34,420 bases of DNA, from the NCBI RefSeq assembly GCF_037860755.1, contig NZ_JBBEOI010000017.1:1-34420 (forward strand), written 5' to 3'. The DNA comes from Aquipuribacter hungaricus. GTDB taxonomy: Bacteria; Actinomycetota; Actinomycetes; Actinomycetales; JBBAYJ01. Positions 1-13,137 of this stretch are shown in pieces. Position 1 is the stretch's first letter. Each line of letters starts with the position of its first letter. The position numbers and the translations under genes are program-made. The notes below the pieces were generated by a model. The model saw only the letters and a list, made by a program, of their open reading frames with translations, was not told where the DNA came from and made no database searches.

Positions 1-289
1 CGGGGGCCCCGGCCGGCCGCGGGGCGCCGGCCGGCCGCGGGGCGGGGCGGGCGCGACGGAGCCGGACCAGGGCCACGACGCCGATGACGACCCACACCGT
101 GTTGAGCGCGGCCGATGGCCAGGCGCCGTGGTGCGCCCCGTTGACGAGCAGCCCTGCCGCGCCGCCGAGGTTGAGCAGCTGGAAGCCCGTGCTGCGCCCG
201 TCCAGGCGACCGGCCGAGACCAGGCCGTAGGCCAGCAGCAGCGCGGTGGCCCCGACCCACCCCGCCCCGTCGACGAGCACCGCCGTCAT
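1..289 (-). CDS. CBU_0592-like small membrane protein (C-terminus cut by window edge)
   Basis: An open frame starts at ATG 289 and stays open to the left edge, so only about 96 residues are visible. Three hydrophobic stretches can be read: roughly residues 8-22 (GATALLLAYGLVSA), 34-48 (LLNLGGAAGLLVNGA) and 54-72, including the pattern HHGAWPSAALNTVWVVIG. Short hydrophobic segments with 'LLN..G..GL..N...HGAWP.A.LN..W' are typical of CBU_0592-type membrane proteins, whose function is unknown. The visible end is an Ala/Pro/Arg tail containing a six-residue repeat. It starts 26 nt after the stop of the cyclase gene, on the same strand, so it may share that transcript. The family call comes from pattern memory; the membrane character is seen directly. 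Confidence 0.6.
   Translation of the reverse strand, partial: MTAVLVDGAGWVGATALLLAYGLVSAGRLDGRSTGFQLLNLGGAAGLLVNGAHHGAWPSAALNTVWVVIGVVALVRLRRARPAPRPAGAPRPAGAP
9..44. repeat. Perfect 18-bp tandem duplication
   Basis: The 18-bp unit CCGGCCGGCCGCGGGGCG occurs twice, head to tail, at 9-26 and 27-44. It is a multiple of three and encodes a repeated six-residue Ala/Pro/Arg/Gly unit in the tail of the small membrane protein, so copy number can change without shifting the frame. Confidence 0.8.
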
Positions 290-314
290 GCCGGACCGTC
301 GACGAGAGGCGCTG

Positions 315-983
315 TCACGCCGGGCCGTCGACGAGCGCGTAGGCGCGTACCGGCCAGGTGCCGAGCCCGTGCCACGCCAGCGGCACCGCGTGCAGCCGGG
401 CGCCCCGGGCGGGCAGCGCTGCCAGGCCGGTGAGGTGCTCGAGCACGAGGACGCCGGCCCCCAGGAGGGTGGTGTGCACGGGGCGGACGGTGTCGTCCAG
501 GTCGTCGATGTTCACCGAGTCGATGCCGACCAGGGTCGGCCGTCGCTCCGCCAGCCAGGCCGCCGCGTCGCCGGTGAGGAAGGGCGCGTCGGCCGCGTAG
601 GCCTCCGAGCCCCACCGGGCGTCCCCGTCGGTGCGCACGAGGACAGCCGCGCCTTCGACGTCCTCGTCACCGAGGGCCCCCGCCAGCACGTCGGCGCCGA
701 CGGCCCGCCCGCCGCGGGCGTCGACGAGGACGAGCGGGACGTCGGCCACGGCGGCCAGCGGGACACCGGCGAGGTCGGTGCCGTCGGCGAAGCGGTGGAA
801 CGGGCTGTCGAGGTAGGTGCCGGTGTTGCCGACCATGCAGACCCGGTCGACCTGGAACGTCGTGCCGGTGCTCCGCCGGTAGTCCTCGCGGCTGCGGAAC
901 GCCTCGTGCTCCGGCCCGGGCAGCCCGGGGTGGGTGTACATGCCGGGGGCGAGGTCGTGCGAGAGGTCGAGGATCTGCGTCAT
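315..983 (-). CDS. Cyclase family protein (kynurenine formamidase-like amidohydrolase)
   Basis: The 222-residue product has the opening ILDLSHDLAPGMYTHPGLP and the GTxLDxPxH core of the PF04199 cyclase / kynurenine formamidase (KynB-like) family, which hydrolyse N-formyl or cyclic amides with divalent metal. Length is normal for the family. The signature HxGTHxDxPxH appears here as N53-T-G55-T-Y57-L-D59-S-P-F-H63: the Asp and last His are kept, but the first two His are Asn and Tyr. Metal binding may therefore be altered or the protein may belong to a divergent subgroup; the substrate is unknown. ATG 983 is the first good start, with only a weak GGGCAG upstream. The gene lies 69 nt after the LysR-type gene on the same strand, and a dyad sits in that gap, so LysR control is plausible. 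Confidence 0.8.
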   Translation of the reverse strand: MTQILDLSHDLAPGMYTHPGLPGPEHEAFRSREDYRRSTGTTFQVDRVCMVGNTGTYLDSPFHRFADGTDLAGVPLAAVADVPLVLVDARGGRAVGADVLAGALGDEDVEGAAVLVRTDGDARWGSEAYAADAPFLTGDAAAWLAERRPTLVGIDSVNIDDLDDTVRPVHTTLLGAGVLVLEHLTGLAALPARGARLHAVPLAWHGLGTWPVRAYALVDGPA

Positions 984-1034
984 GGCACCAGGCTGCCCGC
1001 CCCTGGCGCGGTCGGACAGCGGCCTCCTCGCGGG

Positions 1035-1055
1035 TGAAGATTCAGTGCGGCTTCA
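1035..1055. promoter_or_regulatory. Candidate LysR-type T-N11-A dyad
   Basis: TGAAG-N11-CTTCA is a perfect 5-bp inverted repeat with an 11-bp spacer, the geometry of LysR-family boxes. It lies between the cyclase start and the end of the lysR-type gene, covering its stop codon. It may be the binding site used to control the cyclase gene. Short dyads arise by chance, so confidence is low. Confidence 0.3.
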
Positions 1056-2054
1056 GGCCCCGCCGGGGCGGGCGGCCTGTCGGCGCAGCGCGGCGAGCAC
1101 CACCTCTGCGGCGGCCGTCGGCTCGTGGCGGCCCTCGCGGTGGGCGACGGTCAGCACCCTGGCCCCGGCGTCGAGGCCGTCTGTGAGGCCGGCGCCGGTG
1201 GTACCGGCCGTCCCGGGCGTGGCGATGGCGTCGTCGTGGGCGGAGCCCTGGACCGGCGGGGCGCCCGGCGCCCCGTGGGTGCGGACGTCGGGGTGGCGGA
1301 GCTGGTCCAGCGCGAGGTCGGGGACGAGGGCGGCCCCCAGCCCGGCACCGACCAGGGCGAGGACGGCGGGGTACTCCAGGCAGACGTGGGCGACGGCGGG
1401 GCCCCGGCCGCCGACGAGCCGGTCCAGCGCGGCCCGCGCGGTGCTGCCCGGGGGGCCGGCCACCCACGGCCCGGAGAGGACCTCTGCCGTCGTGCGGGCG
1501 GGCCACGAGGTCGGCACGACGACCCGGTAGGGGTCGCGCAGCAGCGGGCGGACGACCACGCCCGGGGTGCTGCCGACCGGGGCGTCACCGTCGCGCTCGA
1601 GGACCGCGACGTCGAGGCGTCCCGCGGCCAGGTCGTGGGTGGCGGCGGGGTCGCTGGCCTCGACCACCCGGGGCCGGACCGCGGGGTGGCTGGTCAGCAG
1701 CCCGGCGACGGCCGGCGCGACGAGCCGGCGGAGGGCGGTGGGGAAGGCACCCACCACGACGGGCCCGGCAGCCGCGCCGCGCAGGGTGGACACCGTCTGC
1801 TCCGCGGCCTCGAGGGCTGCCGCCAGGTCGTCGGCGTGCGCGCTGACCGCCTGGCCGACCGCGGTGAGGGCCAGGCTGCGCCCGCCGCCCAGGCGGGACC
1901 GGTCGACCAGCGCGAGCCCCGTCTCGGCCTCGAGCCGGGCCAGGTGCTGGCTGACGGCGGACGGCGTGAGGCCGAGACGTTCGGCAGCGGCGAGCACGCC
2001 GCCGTGCCGGTGCACGGCGCGCAGCACGAGCAGGCGCCGGGGGTCGAGCGTCAT
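1053..2054 (-). CDS. LysR-family transcriptional regulator
   Basis: The 333-residue protein begins MTLDPRRLLVLRAVHRHGG and has the LysR winged helix-turn-helix at about residues 4-62 (AAERLGLTPSAVSQHLARLE), followed by a periplasmic-binding-like effector domain from about residue 85 (VVVGAFPTALRRLVAP). ATG 2054 is chosen because it puts the helix-turn-helix at the N-terminus; an upstream in-frame start would add about 35 low-complexity residues that belong to recD coding DNA. The gene begins 16 nt after the recD stop on the same strand, and no terminator is seen between them, so it is probably also read from the recBCD transcript. Its likeliest target is the neighbouring cyclase gene. Ligand unknown. 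Confidence 0.88.
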   Translation of the reverse strand: MTLDPRRLLVLRAVHRHGGVLAAAERLGLTPSAVSQHLARLEAETGLALVDRSRLGGGRSLALTAVGQAVSAHADDLAAALEAAEQTVSTLRGAAAGPVVVGAFPTALRRLVAPAVAGLLTSHPAVRPRVVEASDPAATHDLAAGRLDVAVLERDGDAPVGSTPGVVVRPLLRDPYRVVVPTSWPARTTAEVLSGPWVAGPPGSTARAALDRLVGGRGPAVAHVCLEYPAVLALVGAGLGAALVPDLALDQLRHPDVRTHGAPGAPPVQGSAHDDAIATPGTAGTTGAGLTDGLDAGARVLTVAHREGRHEPTAAAEVVLAALRRQAARPGGA

Positions 2055-2070
2055 GCGGGCACCCGGTCCG

Positions 2071-3965
2071 TCAGAGGCGTTCGCGCAGGCCGGTCGCCCG
2101 GGCGGCCGGGCGGTCGACGGACGCGGCGAACGCCTCGGCGGAGCCGACGACACGGACATGGCGGACGGCGCGGGTGATGGCCGTGTACAGCGTCTCCCGG
2201 GTGGCCAGGGGCGACGCGGCGGTCGGCAGCACGACGGTCACGCGGTCGAACTGCGACCCCTGGCTGCGGTGGACCGTCATGGCGTGGACCGGTCGCACGT
2301 CGCCGAGCCGGGCGAGCGCCACCGGCGTCGGCTCGCCGCCGCGGGCGAACCAGGCACGCATCCCGCCGCCCGGGTCCGCCACGACGACCCCGGTGTCGCC
2401 GTTGAACAGGTTGGTCTCGTAGTCGTTGGTCGTGACGAGCAGCGGCTCGCCCGGGTGGTGGCCGTCGGCCCGCTGCCCCCCGAGGTCTGCGGGGTCGTCG
2501 CTGCGGTCCTCGGCGAGCCAGCGGGTGGTGAGCCACTCCCAGTGCTGCACGCCTCGGGGTCCCCGCCGGTGGGCGCAGAGCAGGCGGTGGGCGTCGAGGG
2601 CCTCGAGCGCCGCGGACGGGTCCCCGGCCAGGGCGGTCCGGCGCAGAGCCGCCCCCCACGCCCGCACGTCGGTCTCGACGGGCGCCAGGAGCGCCGGGGT
2701 CAGCGGGTCGTCGTCGGCGACCTCGAGCAGCTCGACACCCTCCCCGCCGGAGCGCAGCAGGTCCACGGCGCGGTCGACGTCACCGGCGCGGACGGCGTCG
2801 GCGAGCCCGCCGATGGCCGACCCCGCGGCGAACCGGTGGTTGACCGTGAGCGCCGCGATCCCGTCCCGCACCCGTGCCGCGGGGCCGGGTGGTGCCGGCG
2901 CCGAGCCGTGGTCCGGCGACACCGCGTCCAGGGCGGCGGTCATGGCCGGGGTGCGCGCGCCCAGCGAGGCCCGGTCCACCAGGTCACCGAGCACCGCGCC
3001 GGCCTCGACCGAGGCGAGCTGGTCGGGGTCGCCGACCAGCACGAGGCGGGTGTCCTCGCGCAGCGCCTCGAGAAGCCGGGCCATCATCGTCAGCGGCACC
3101 ATCGACGCCTCGTCCACCACGACCACCTCGACGGGGAGCCGGTTGGTCGCGTCGTGCCGGAAGCGGCTGCGGGAGCCGGGGCGCCATCCGAGCAGGCGGT
3201 GCAGCGTGACGCCGGTGAGCCCGTCGACACCCCGGCGGTCGGCCTCGGACGGGAGCTGGGACGCCGAGCGGCGGACGGCCTCCTCCAGCCGGGCGGCGGC
3301 CTTGCCCGTCGGCGCCGCGAGGGCCACCCGCCACGTCGGGTGCTGCTCGGTGACCAGGGCCAGCAGGCGCGCCACCGTGGTGGTCTTGCCCGTGCCGGGC
3401 CCGCCGGCGAGCACGGACACCCGCGACAGGGCGCACACCGCCGCGGCCCGCCGCTGGTCGGCGTCCCCGGACCGGGGGAACAGCCTGTCCAGCCCGCCCG
3501 CGAGCCGGTCGAGGTCCAGGTCGTCGGGCAGCTCGGCCGTCCGGCGGCGCAGCTCGTCGACCACCTGCTGCTCCTGGGCGTCGTAGCGGGCCAGCCAGAG
3601 CCGGGAGCCGCGCTGGCGCAGAGGGGCACCGGGCCCGCGGGTGAGCGGGCTGGCCGCGCAGGCCTGCACCCAGCCGGCGACGTCGGGCCACGGCAGGTCG
3701 GGCGGGAGCGTGACCAGGTCGGCGGCGGCCTCGTCCACGTCGGGCACGGCCGTCTCCGCCACGGTCGCGAGGTCGACGACGACCGACCCGGCACGCGTGG
3801 ACCGGACGGTGAGGGCAGCGGCGAGCAGCACCTGCTCGTCCGTCTCCTGCACGAGCGCGCCCAGCCGGCGGGCGACGTGCACGTCGGCCGCGGTGAGCAC
3901 GCCGGCGACGTTGAGCTCGGCGAGCAGGCCGTCGGCGCGCAGCGCGAGCTCGGGGGAGTGCACGC

Positions 3966-3969
<4 letters not shown>
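2071..3969 (-). CDS. recD: Exodeoxyribonuclease V alpha subunit RecD
   Basis: The 632-residue product is the RecD helicase of RecBCD, a 5'-3' SF1 helicase that works with RecB and RecC on double-strand DNA ends. Walker A is GGPGTGKTT (K195, T196), followed by TGKAAARLEEAVRR, the DEAS Walker B box (VVVVDEASMVPL), the VLVGDPDQLASVEAGAVLGD motif and the C-terminal UvrD-like HAMTVHRSQGSQFDRV motif with YTAITRAVRHVRVVG. All helicase motifs look intact. The start ATG (3967-3969) overlaps the recB stop in an ATGA, indicating translational coupling. It is the last rec gene of recC-recB-recD, and a lysR-type gene follows after 16 nt. Confidence 0.95.
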
Positions 3970-7393
<3,424 letters not shown>

Positions 7394-7397
<4 letters not shown>

Positions 7398-10300
7398 GCG
7401 GACACCTCGCTGACCTCGTGCGCGATGAGTGGCCCCCACACCCGGCGGGCGAGGACGCCGAAGCGGTCGCCCTCCTCGTCGTGCGGCCAGCCCCGGGCGT
7501 CGTGGTCGGAGGGCTCGGCACGCTCGGCCACCAGGTCCTCGAGCCCCGCGGCCCCGCCGAGCAGCAGCTGGTGCTCGGGGTCGGAGCGCTCGCCGGGGAA
7601 CCTGCCGTCGTCCCACATCGTCGCCGCGGCCGTCCGGGCGCTCGCGGGCCGCCGCCCCCGGGAACGGTGGGCGGCATACGTCTCGCCCGTCTTGAGGGGG
7701 AGCGGCAGGGGGCGCGCCAGCCCGGCCCGGTGCACCTGCACCATCTGGCGCAGCAGGTCCAGCGCGACGGGACCGTCCACCGGGCCGAGGGTGCTCGTCG
7801 CGCAGGCGTCCTTGTCCCTGCCGCTGCCCCGCCCGACGGTGACGGCACGCCACTGCCGCTGCGGGTGGCAGGCCGCGAGCGCCAGCAGGTGCAGCCAGGC
7901 GGTCAGCCGGTGCTTGGGACCGAGCGTGGAGTAGACGACGCCCACCAGCGTCCCGTCGTGCACGCCGGCGACCGTGCCGGTCAGCAGGGTCCCGTCGCCC
8001 AGGTCGACGCTGACGTCGACGGCGTCGGGGTCGGCCTGCAGGAGCGGCCCGGCGCACCCGGCCAGCACCTCGACCCGCGGCCCCAGCGTGCGGAGGACCG
8101 TCCCGCCGAGGGGTCCGGGAGGCAGCACCGCACGCCCGCGCTCGAGCGTCATGACCTGCTGCGGGTCGAGCCCGGCCAGCCGGTCGGCGAGCATCCGGTC
8201 GCCGACGCCCCACTGCTGCAGCGCGTCGAGGTCCACGGCGAGCGCGTCGTCGGGGTCCCCGTCGCGCTCCCCGAGCGTGATCTGCAGCCGCTGGCGAAGG
8301 TATCCCTTGGCGGGGTGCACGAGCATGCGCACGAGGTCGTCGAGGGCGACATCACCGGGCTCCACCGGTGGCAGCGGCCGGCTGAAGAGCGGCGGCGGCT
8401 CCTGGCGCTCGCGGACGGCGGCGACGGCACCGCAGTGGGCCCGCGGGTCGAAGCTGAACGGCCCGGGTCGGCCCAGCGCCCCGGGGACGAAGCTGCGGGC
8501 GTCGAACGGCTGCAGCGGGTGGCGGGTGGTGACCGCGTCGCGGACCCGGCCGCCGCCGGGCACGGCCGCCGTGCGGTCGAGGGCGTCGAGGAGCTCGCCG
8601 AGGGGGACCGCGGGCGGCACGGCCGCACCCGTCCGCTCGTCGGCCCCGGTGTAGGTGATGACGAGGGTGTCGCCGGCGGCGCACACGGCGTCCAGGAGCA
8701 GCTGCCGGTCCTCGCTGCGCGGGTCCCGGTCGCCCACCTCGGGGTCGCGGGCGAGCAGGTCGTCGCCGTCGCGCACCGTCTGCCGCGGGAACGTGCCGTC
8801 GTCCAGCCCCAGCAGCACGACCACCCGGTGGGGGACCGAGCGCATCGGCACGAGGGTGCAGACCGTCAGCGCGCCGGTGCGGAACCCGGCCTTGGTCGGC
8901 CGCCCGGCCAGGGCACCTCGCAGCACCGGTCGCAGCTCGACCAGCGAGAGCGACGCGCCGGGACGGTCGGCCGCGGTGCCCGCCCCGGAGCCCACGCCCG
9001 TGCTGGCTCCGTCCTCGTCACCCTCCGCCCCCTCGACCAGCGCCTCGAGGAGCACGTCGCGGAGCTGGAGCTCCTGCCACGCCCCGTCGGCCTCGTGCGC
9101 CGCGAGCTGCAGGACGGCCTCCTCGAGCAGGTCGGCCCAGGCCTCCGGCGTGCGGGCGACCGCCATGCCGGCGTGCGCCGCGTCGAGACGGTCGAGCAGC
9201 TCGGCGAAGCGCCCCGCCAGGTCGATGTCGCTGGAGTCGACGTCGTCGAGCGGGACGAGCCCGCCGAGGGTGGCGGCCTCCATACCCTGGCCGGGGTCGA
9301 CGGCAGCGCCGAGAAGGATGCGGTCGATCCCGCGGCGCCAGGTTCCGTCCGGCACCCGCTGCAGCGACCAGCCGGCGCGGTGCCCCTCGTGCAGGCCCCA
9401 CCGGGTCCCGCTCGCCGCCGTCCAGTCCCGGAGGCGCTCGAGCTCGTCGTCGTCGAAGCCGAAGCGCCGGGCCACGGCCGGGTGGCCGGCGAGGTCCAGC
9501 ACCTCGGTCGCGGTGAGGCGTGCGGTGCCGAGGTCGAGCAGCCGGTCCAGGACGGCCAGCAGGGGGTTGGCCTGGTGCAGCGCCCGGTCGGCGACCCGCA
9601 CGCGCAGCCGGGCGGCGGGGTGGGTGCCGTCGGTGCTGCCGGCCTCCTCGCCGCGCGTCGCGAAGGCGGCGGCGAGCAGCGGCGCGAAGGCCTCGACGTC
9701 CGGGCACATGACGAGGACGTCGCGCGGCTCGAGGGTCGGGTCGTCGGCGAGCAGCCCGACGACCACCTCGCGCAGCACCTCCACCTGCCGGGTCCGGCCG
9801 TGGCACGCGTGCACCTGCACGCTGCGGTCGGCGGGGTCGAGCGCCGGCGGGTCCGCCGGGACGCGGTCGAGCGCCAGGTCCTCGCGCAGCCGCGAGAGCA
9901 GGTCGGACCCCGCCCGTCCGGAGGGGTGGTGCACGTCGGCGTGGTCCGGGACGTGGGCCCCCAGGAGGTGCTGCAGCTCCCGGAGGTCCCGTGACAGCGA
10001 GGCCAGCAGGGGGTTGCCGAGGGACGTCCCCGTGTTGTCGTCGGCGCGGCGCACGACCGGGCCGGACCCGGCAACGTGCTCCCACAGGGCCGGGGAGGCG
10101 TGGTGCAGCCACAGGTGCACCTCCCGGTGCTCCGCGAGGGCAGCCATGACGTCCAGGTCGACCCGGCTGAGACGGCTGGCGCCGAACACCGAGACCCGGC
10201 GGGGGACGTCGAGGTCGTCCGGCCGGCGGCGGACGACGTCGCAGACCTCGGCCTGCAGGTCGACCGGTGAGGTCCCGAGCTCCTCGCGCAGCCGGTTCCA

Positions 10301-10855
10301 CAGCAGGTGCTGCCACAGCTCGTACGTGCCCAGCGGGCCCCCGTCGGGCAGGACGGGGTGCCCGGCGGCCCACCGACGCAGCATCTGCGGCCGGTTGCGG
10401 GCGTAGGAGTGGAAGAGGCGGGCGACCGAGGCGGCCAGGCTCAGGCGGCGTCCGGTGCTCTGGGACGGGACCGGCTGGCCCTCCAGGTAGAGGTGGCGGC
10501 GCAGGACCCGGGCCCAGTCCTCGGTCACGGCGTCGTCGACCGCCCGCAGCAGGGGCCACACCAGCCGTTCGGGGGTCCAGGCCTGCAGGGCCTCCGTCTG
10601 CTCGGGGGCCACGGTCGCCGTGGCCCGGGTCAGCAGGCGGTACGGGGAGGGGAACTCCACGCCGGCGCAGACGCCGTCCTGCGAGCCGGACGCCCCGAGA
10701 CGGTGGGCCAGCCGCTGTGCCAGCCACCGCTCGACACCCCGCGCCGGGACGGCGACGAGCTCGGTGGCGAACGGGTCGTCCAGGGGGGTGGCGAGCAGCT
10801 CGGCGAGCGCGTCGGCGAGCACGGTCGCGCTCTCGGCGCGATGCACCACCAGCAC
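7394..10855 (-). CDS. recC: Exodeoxyribonuclease V gamma subunit RecC
   Basis: The 1153-residue product is the RecC scaffold of RecBCD, an inactive helicase/nuclease-fold subunit that splits the duplex and, in studied bacteria, scans for Chi. It opens MLVVHRAESATVLADALAELL, then has the family patterns VPARGVERWLAQRLAHRLG, FSPYRLL-like FPSPYRLL, VMCPDVEAFAPLL and VVLLGLDDGTFPR. GTG 10855 is chosen because a strong AGGAGG (10865-10870 on the complement) stands 9 nt before it. It is the first gene of the recC-recB-recD operon. No classical RecC nuclease residues are expected. No frameshift was seen through about 3.5 kb. Confidence 0.95.
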
Positions 10856-10864
10856 CCGTCACCA

Positions 10865-10870
10865 CCTCCT
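10865..10870 (-). promoter_or_regulatory. Ribosome binding site of recC
   Basis: AGGAGG on the minus strand, 9 nt before GTG 10855, fixes the recC start. Further upstream on the same strand, TACGGT (10887-10892) is a possible -10 element, but no well-spaced -35 box is clear. Confidence 0.7.
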
Positions 10871-10931
10871 CTCGTCGTCGCCCCGCACCGTACAGAGCGG
10901 CCGGGACACAACCCGGCGGCCATCCACGGAC

Positions 10932-10952
10932 CCCGCCCGTCCACAGGGCGGG
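10932..10952 (-). terminator. Hairpin directly after the beta-lactamase gene
   Basis: CCCGCCC (10932-10938) pairs with GGGCGGG (10946-10952) around a 7-nt loop, immediately after the beta-lactamase stop codon on the minus strand. No T-run follows, which is usual in GC-rich actinobacteria. A second 6-bp hairpin (10900-10905 / 10912-10917) lies just beyond it. Confidence 0.55.
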
Positions 10953-11951
10953 TCAGCCGACGAGGGTCTCCAGCACGCGCGCCGCGGCCGCGGCCACGAG
11001 CGCGTCGCTGCGCTCGGCGTCCTCCTCGGCCCTGCTCGTCATGACGGCCACCACCACTGGGCCGCCGCCGGGAGGGCGCACCACGGCGATGTCGTTGCGC
11101 GTGCCGTACCGCCCCGACCCGGACTTGTCACCGACGGTCCAGCCCTCCGGGACGGCCGCACGCACCAGAGCCGCGCCGGTGGTGCTGCCCTCGAGCCAGT
11201 CGTTCAGGACAGCCCGGTCCGCGTCGTCGAGGGCGTCCCCCACGGCGAGGGCCGCCAGCGTGGTCGCCATGGCGCGGGGGCTGCTCGTGTCACGGGGGTC
11301 CCCGGGCACCGCCTCGTTGAGGCCGGGCTCCAGGCGGTCGACCTCCGTCACGGTGTCGCCGAGCGACCGCAGGGCCTGCTCCAGACCTGCGGGCCCGCCC
11401 AGGCGAGCGATGACCATGTTGGCGGCGGAGTTGTCGCTCTCCTGCGCGGCCGCGGCGGCCAGCTCGTCGAGGGTCATCGTCGTGCCGACTCGCCGCTCGG
11501 TGACGGGGGAGTAGGGAGCGGTGATGTCGGCCGCCGTGACGGGTACCGGCTCGTACAGCTGCTCCGGTGTGGTGCGGTCGAGGAGCACGCCGACCGCGAG
11601 GGCCTTGATGGTGGAGGCGTAGGCGAAGCGCTCGTCCGCGCGGTGCTCGACGCTGCGACCGGTGACGGTGTCGACCGCGTAGACGCCGATGCGGGCGTCG
11701 TGCTTGTCCTCGAGGTCGGCCAGGTCGACGACGACCGGGGCGGGGGCCACGCTCGCGGTCGGGTCCGAAGGAAGTGCGCTACCCGACACAGCCGGCTCCG
11801 GAACCGGACCGCTCGCTGCGGGCGACGGACCTGGAGCGCTGGCCGCCCGCTCTCGCGGCTCTCGTGGGTCCGCGTCGAGGGAGCAGGCCGTCAGGACGCC
11901 GGCTGCCGCGAACAGCGCCGCGGCTGTGGCAACTCGGCGTCCGAGCGTCAT
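10953..11951 (-). CDS. Class A beta-lactamase, predicted lipoprotein
   Basis: The 332-residue product hydrolyses beta-lactams by an acyl-serine mechanism. The active-site motifs are present: S113-T-I-K116 (SxxK), S172-D-N174 (SDN), E208-P-G-L-N212 (the omega-loop ExxLN) and K276-S-G278 (KTG box, with Ser for Thr). The N-terminus carries R5-R6, a hydrophobic stretch and the lipobox LTAC (C23), so the enzyme should be anchored to the outer face of the membrane. A Pro/Ala/Ser linker runs from about residue 28 to 75. ATG 11951 overlaps the stop of the PKD-protein gene (ATGA), so translation is coupled to an exported non-enzymatic partner. No BlaI/BlaR-type or AmpR-type regulator is nearby. Confidence 0.92.
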   Translation of the reverse strand: MTLGRRVATAAALFAAAGVLTACSLDADPREPRERAASAPGPSPAASGPVPEPAVSGSALPSDPTASVAPAPVVVDLADLEDKHDARIGVYAVDTVTGRSVEHRADERFAYASTIKALAVGVLLDRTTPEQLYEPVPVTAADITAPYSPVTERRVGTTMTLDELAAAAAQESDNSAANMVIARLGGPAGLEQALRSLGDTVTEVDRLEPGLNEAVPGDPRDTSSPRAMATTLAALAVGDALDDADRAVLNDWLEGSTTGAALVRAAVPEGWTVGDKSGSGRYGTRNDIAVVRPPGGGPVVVAVMTSRAEEDAERSDALVAAAAARVLETLVG

Positions 11952-12877
11952 CCGGTGAGGCGGTTGCTGCTCGTGAGCAGACGCAACGGCTGCGGCGGGC
12001 TGTCCACCTCGGCGGTCCCGGGGATCGCGATCCACGGCCCGCCCGCGACGGAGTACTCGCCGGTGTAGGACGTGGTGAGGGTGATGGCCACTTCGCCGGG
12101 GTCGCTGTACTCGTGCCACGTCGTGAGGTCCGGGTAGGGGGCGCCCGGGTCGGTCGTGGTCACCGGGGCGCTGCCGTCGCCGTAGTCCCAGGTGTACGAC
12201 GCAGGGGTGGCGCGCACCCGGACCGGCGTGCCCAGCAGGGTGATGTCGAACGTCTGCTGCCCGGTCGATACCGGGTCGACGTAGGCGTTGGTGCGCATGC
12301 GGATGAGCGCCTCGCCGCCGGCGGGCTGGATCGCGGCCTGTGACGCCGGCAGCGGGAGGCGGCGGAAGTCGGCGAGGGTGACCACGGGCTGGGGGGCGGG
12401 CGCCTCCGCGACTGCAGGAGAGAGGCACAGTGCGCCGTCAAGGCTCCAACCACCTCCTGGTGGAGGCACCGCTTCGTTGGACATGATGGACGTTGTCCAG
12501 CGCAGATAGAGTCTGTCGGTCACGTTCACCGTGCAATTCTGCACGGCTGCTTCGCACGACAGATTGATGGGCGGATCTACCAAATACGAGTTGCCGGGGC
12601 AGGCGAACGTGTAGCGCGTGACTGTGACGAGTGTGGGTGCGGCGGCGATGGGCGATGACCCACCTCCGTTGGTCCCGCCGCCCCCGTTGCCCGAACCGCC
12701 ATCGATGACAATGCTGTCGCCGTCATTGTTGCCGTCGATTCGTCCGCCGCCATTGCCATCTGGTTGCGGCGCTGCGCTGGCGGAGGCCGGCAGCACCAGT
12801 AGGACGAGCGTTGCAGCCACAACGGCGACCAGCGATCGGACTGTCAATTTGTGCGACAGAAGCTGCTTATCCTTCAT
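11948..12877 (-). CDS. Secreted PKD-domain-like protein
   Basis: The 309-residue product starts with a Lys/Arg-containing signal peptide (hydrophobic 13-30, ASASAAP cleavage area about residues 31-37), followed by a Gly/Asn/Asp-rich linker (about 38-75). Four cysteines (93, 108, 115, 151) could form two disulfides outside the cell. The C-terminal part has the PKD signature YTWDYGDGS (228-236) followed by WHEYSDPGEVAITLTT, a beta-sandwich usually used for protein or polysaccharide contact. ATG 12877 is used because it gives the signal peptide and overlaps the DUF6318 stop in ATGA. The stop overlaps the beta-lactamase start. The N-terminal half lies in unusually GC-poor DNA. Function is unknown; a surface role with its operon partners is inferred. 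Confidence 0.82.
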   Translation of the reverse strand: MKDKQLLSHKLTVRSLVAVVAATLVLLVLPASASAAPQPDGNGGGRIDGNNDGDSIVIDGGSGNGGGGTNGGGSSPIAAAPTLVTVTRYTFACPGNSYLVDPPINLSCEAAVQNCTVNVTDRLYLRWTTSIMSNEAVPPPGGGWSLDGALCLSPAVAEAPAPQPVVTLADFRRLPLPASQAAIQPAGGEALIRMRTNAYVDPVSTGQQTFDITLLGTPVRVRATPASYTWDYGDGSAPVTTTDPGAPYPDLTTWHEYSDPGEVAITLTTSYTGEYSVAGGPWIAIPGTAEVDSPPQPLRLLTSSNRLTG

Positions 12878-13137
12878 GAGGCCAGTCCTCCGGCGCGCCA
12901 ACCAGCAGGATCAAGCAGGGCGGTGAAGGTGATGACTGCGGAATCAGGTTCGAAGGAGCCAGTGACCGCGCCTTGGTCATCGAAGACCTGCATCGCTTGC
13001 GAGTCTGCATATACAGCTAGCCGCACGCCGAGATCCTGGATTGCGCCTGCTGGGTCAACTCGAACGGTGAAGAGACCGCCCTCGATGGCACCACCAGCAC
13101 CGTATGCCGCGTCGATCTCCTCAATGTAGTTCTGGCA
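12440..13137. other. GC-poor mosaic segment inside an operon
   Basis: Hand counts of individual 60-nt lines give about 52 % (12481-12540), 57 % (12841-12900) and 58 % (13081-13140), while lines just outside are near 75-80 %. The right change is abrupt, near 13137. The segment covers the first ~145 codons of the PKD-like gene and the last ~88 codons of the DUF6318 gene, with both frames intact. It looks like a replaced block inside otherwise native genes. Confidence 0.6.

Noticed and set aside
9-44. Left-edge 18-bp repeats as part of an attachment site or origin
   Set aside because: Only two copies, in coding frame, with no DnaA boxes, integrase or tRNA nearby.
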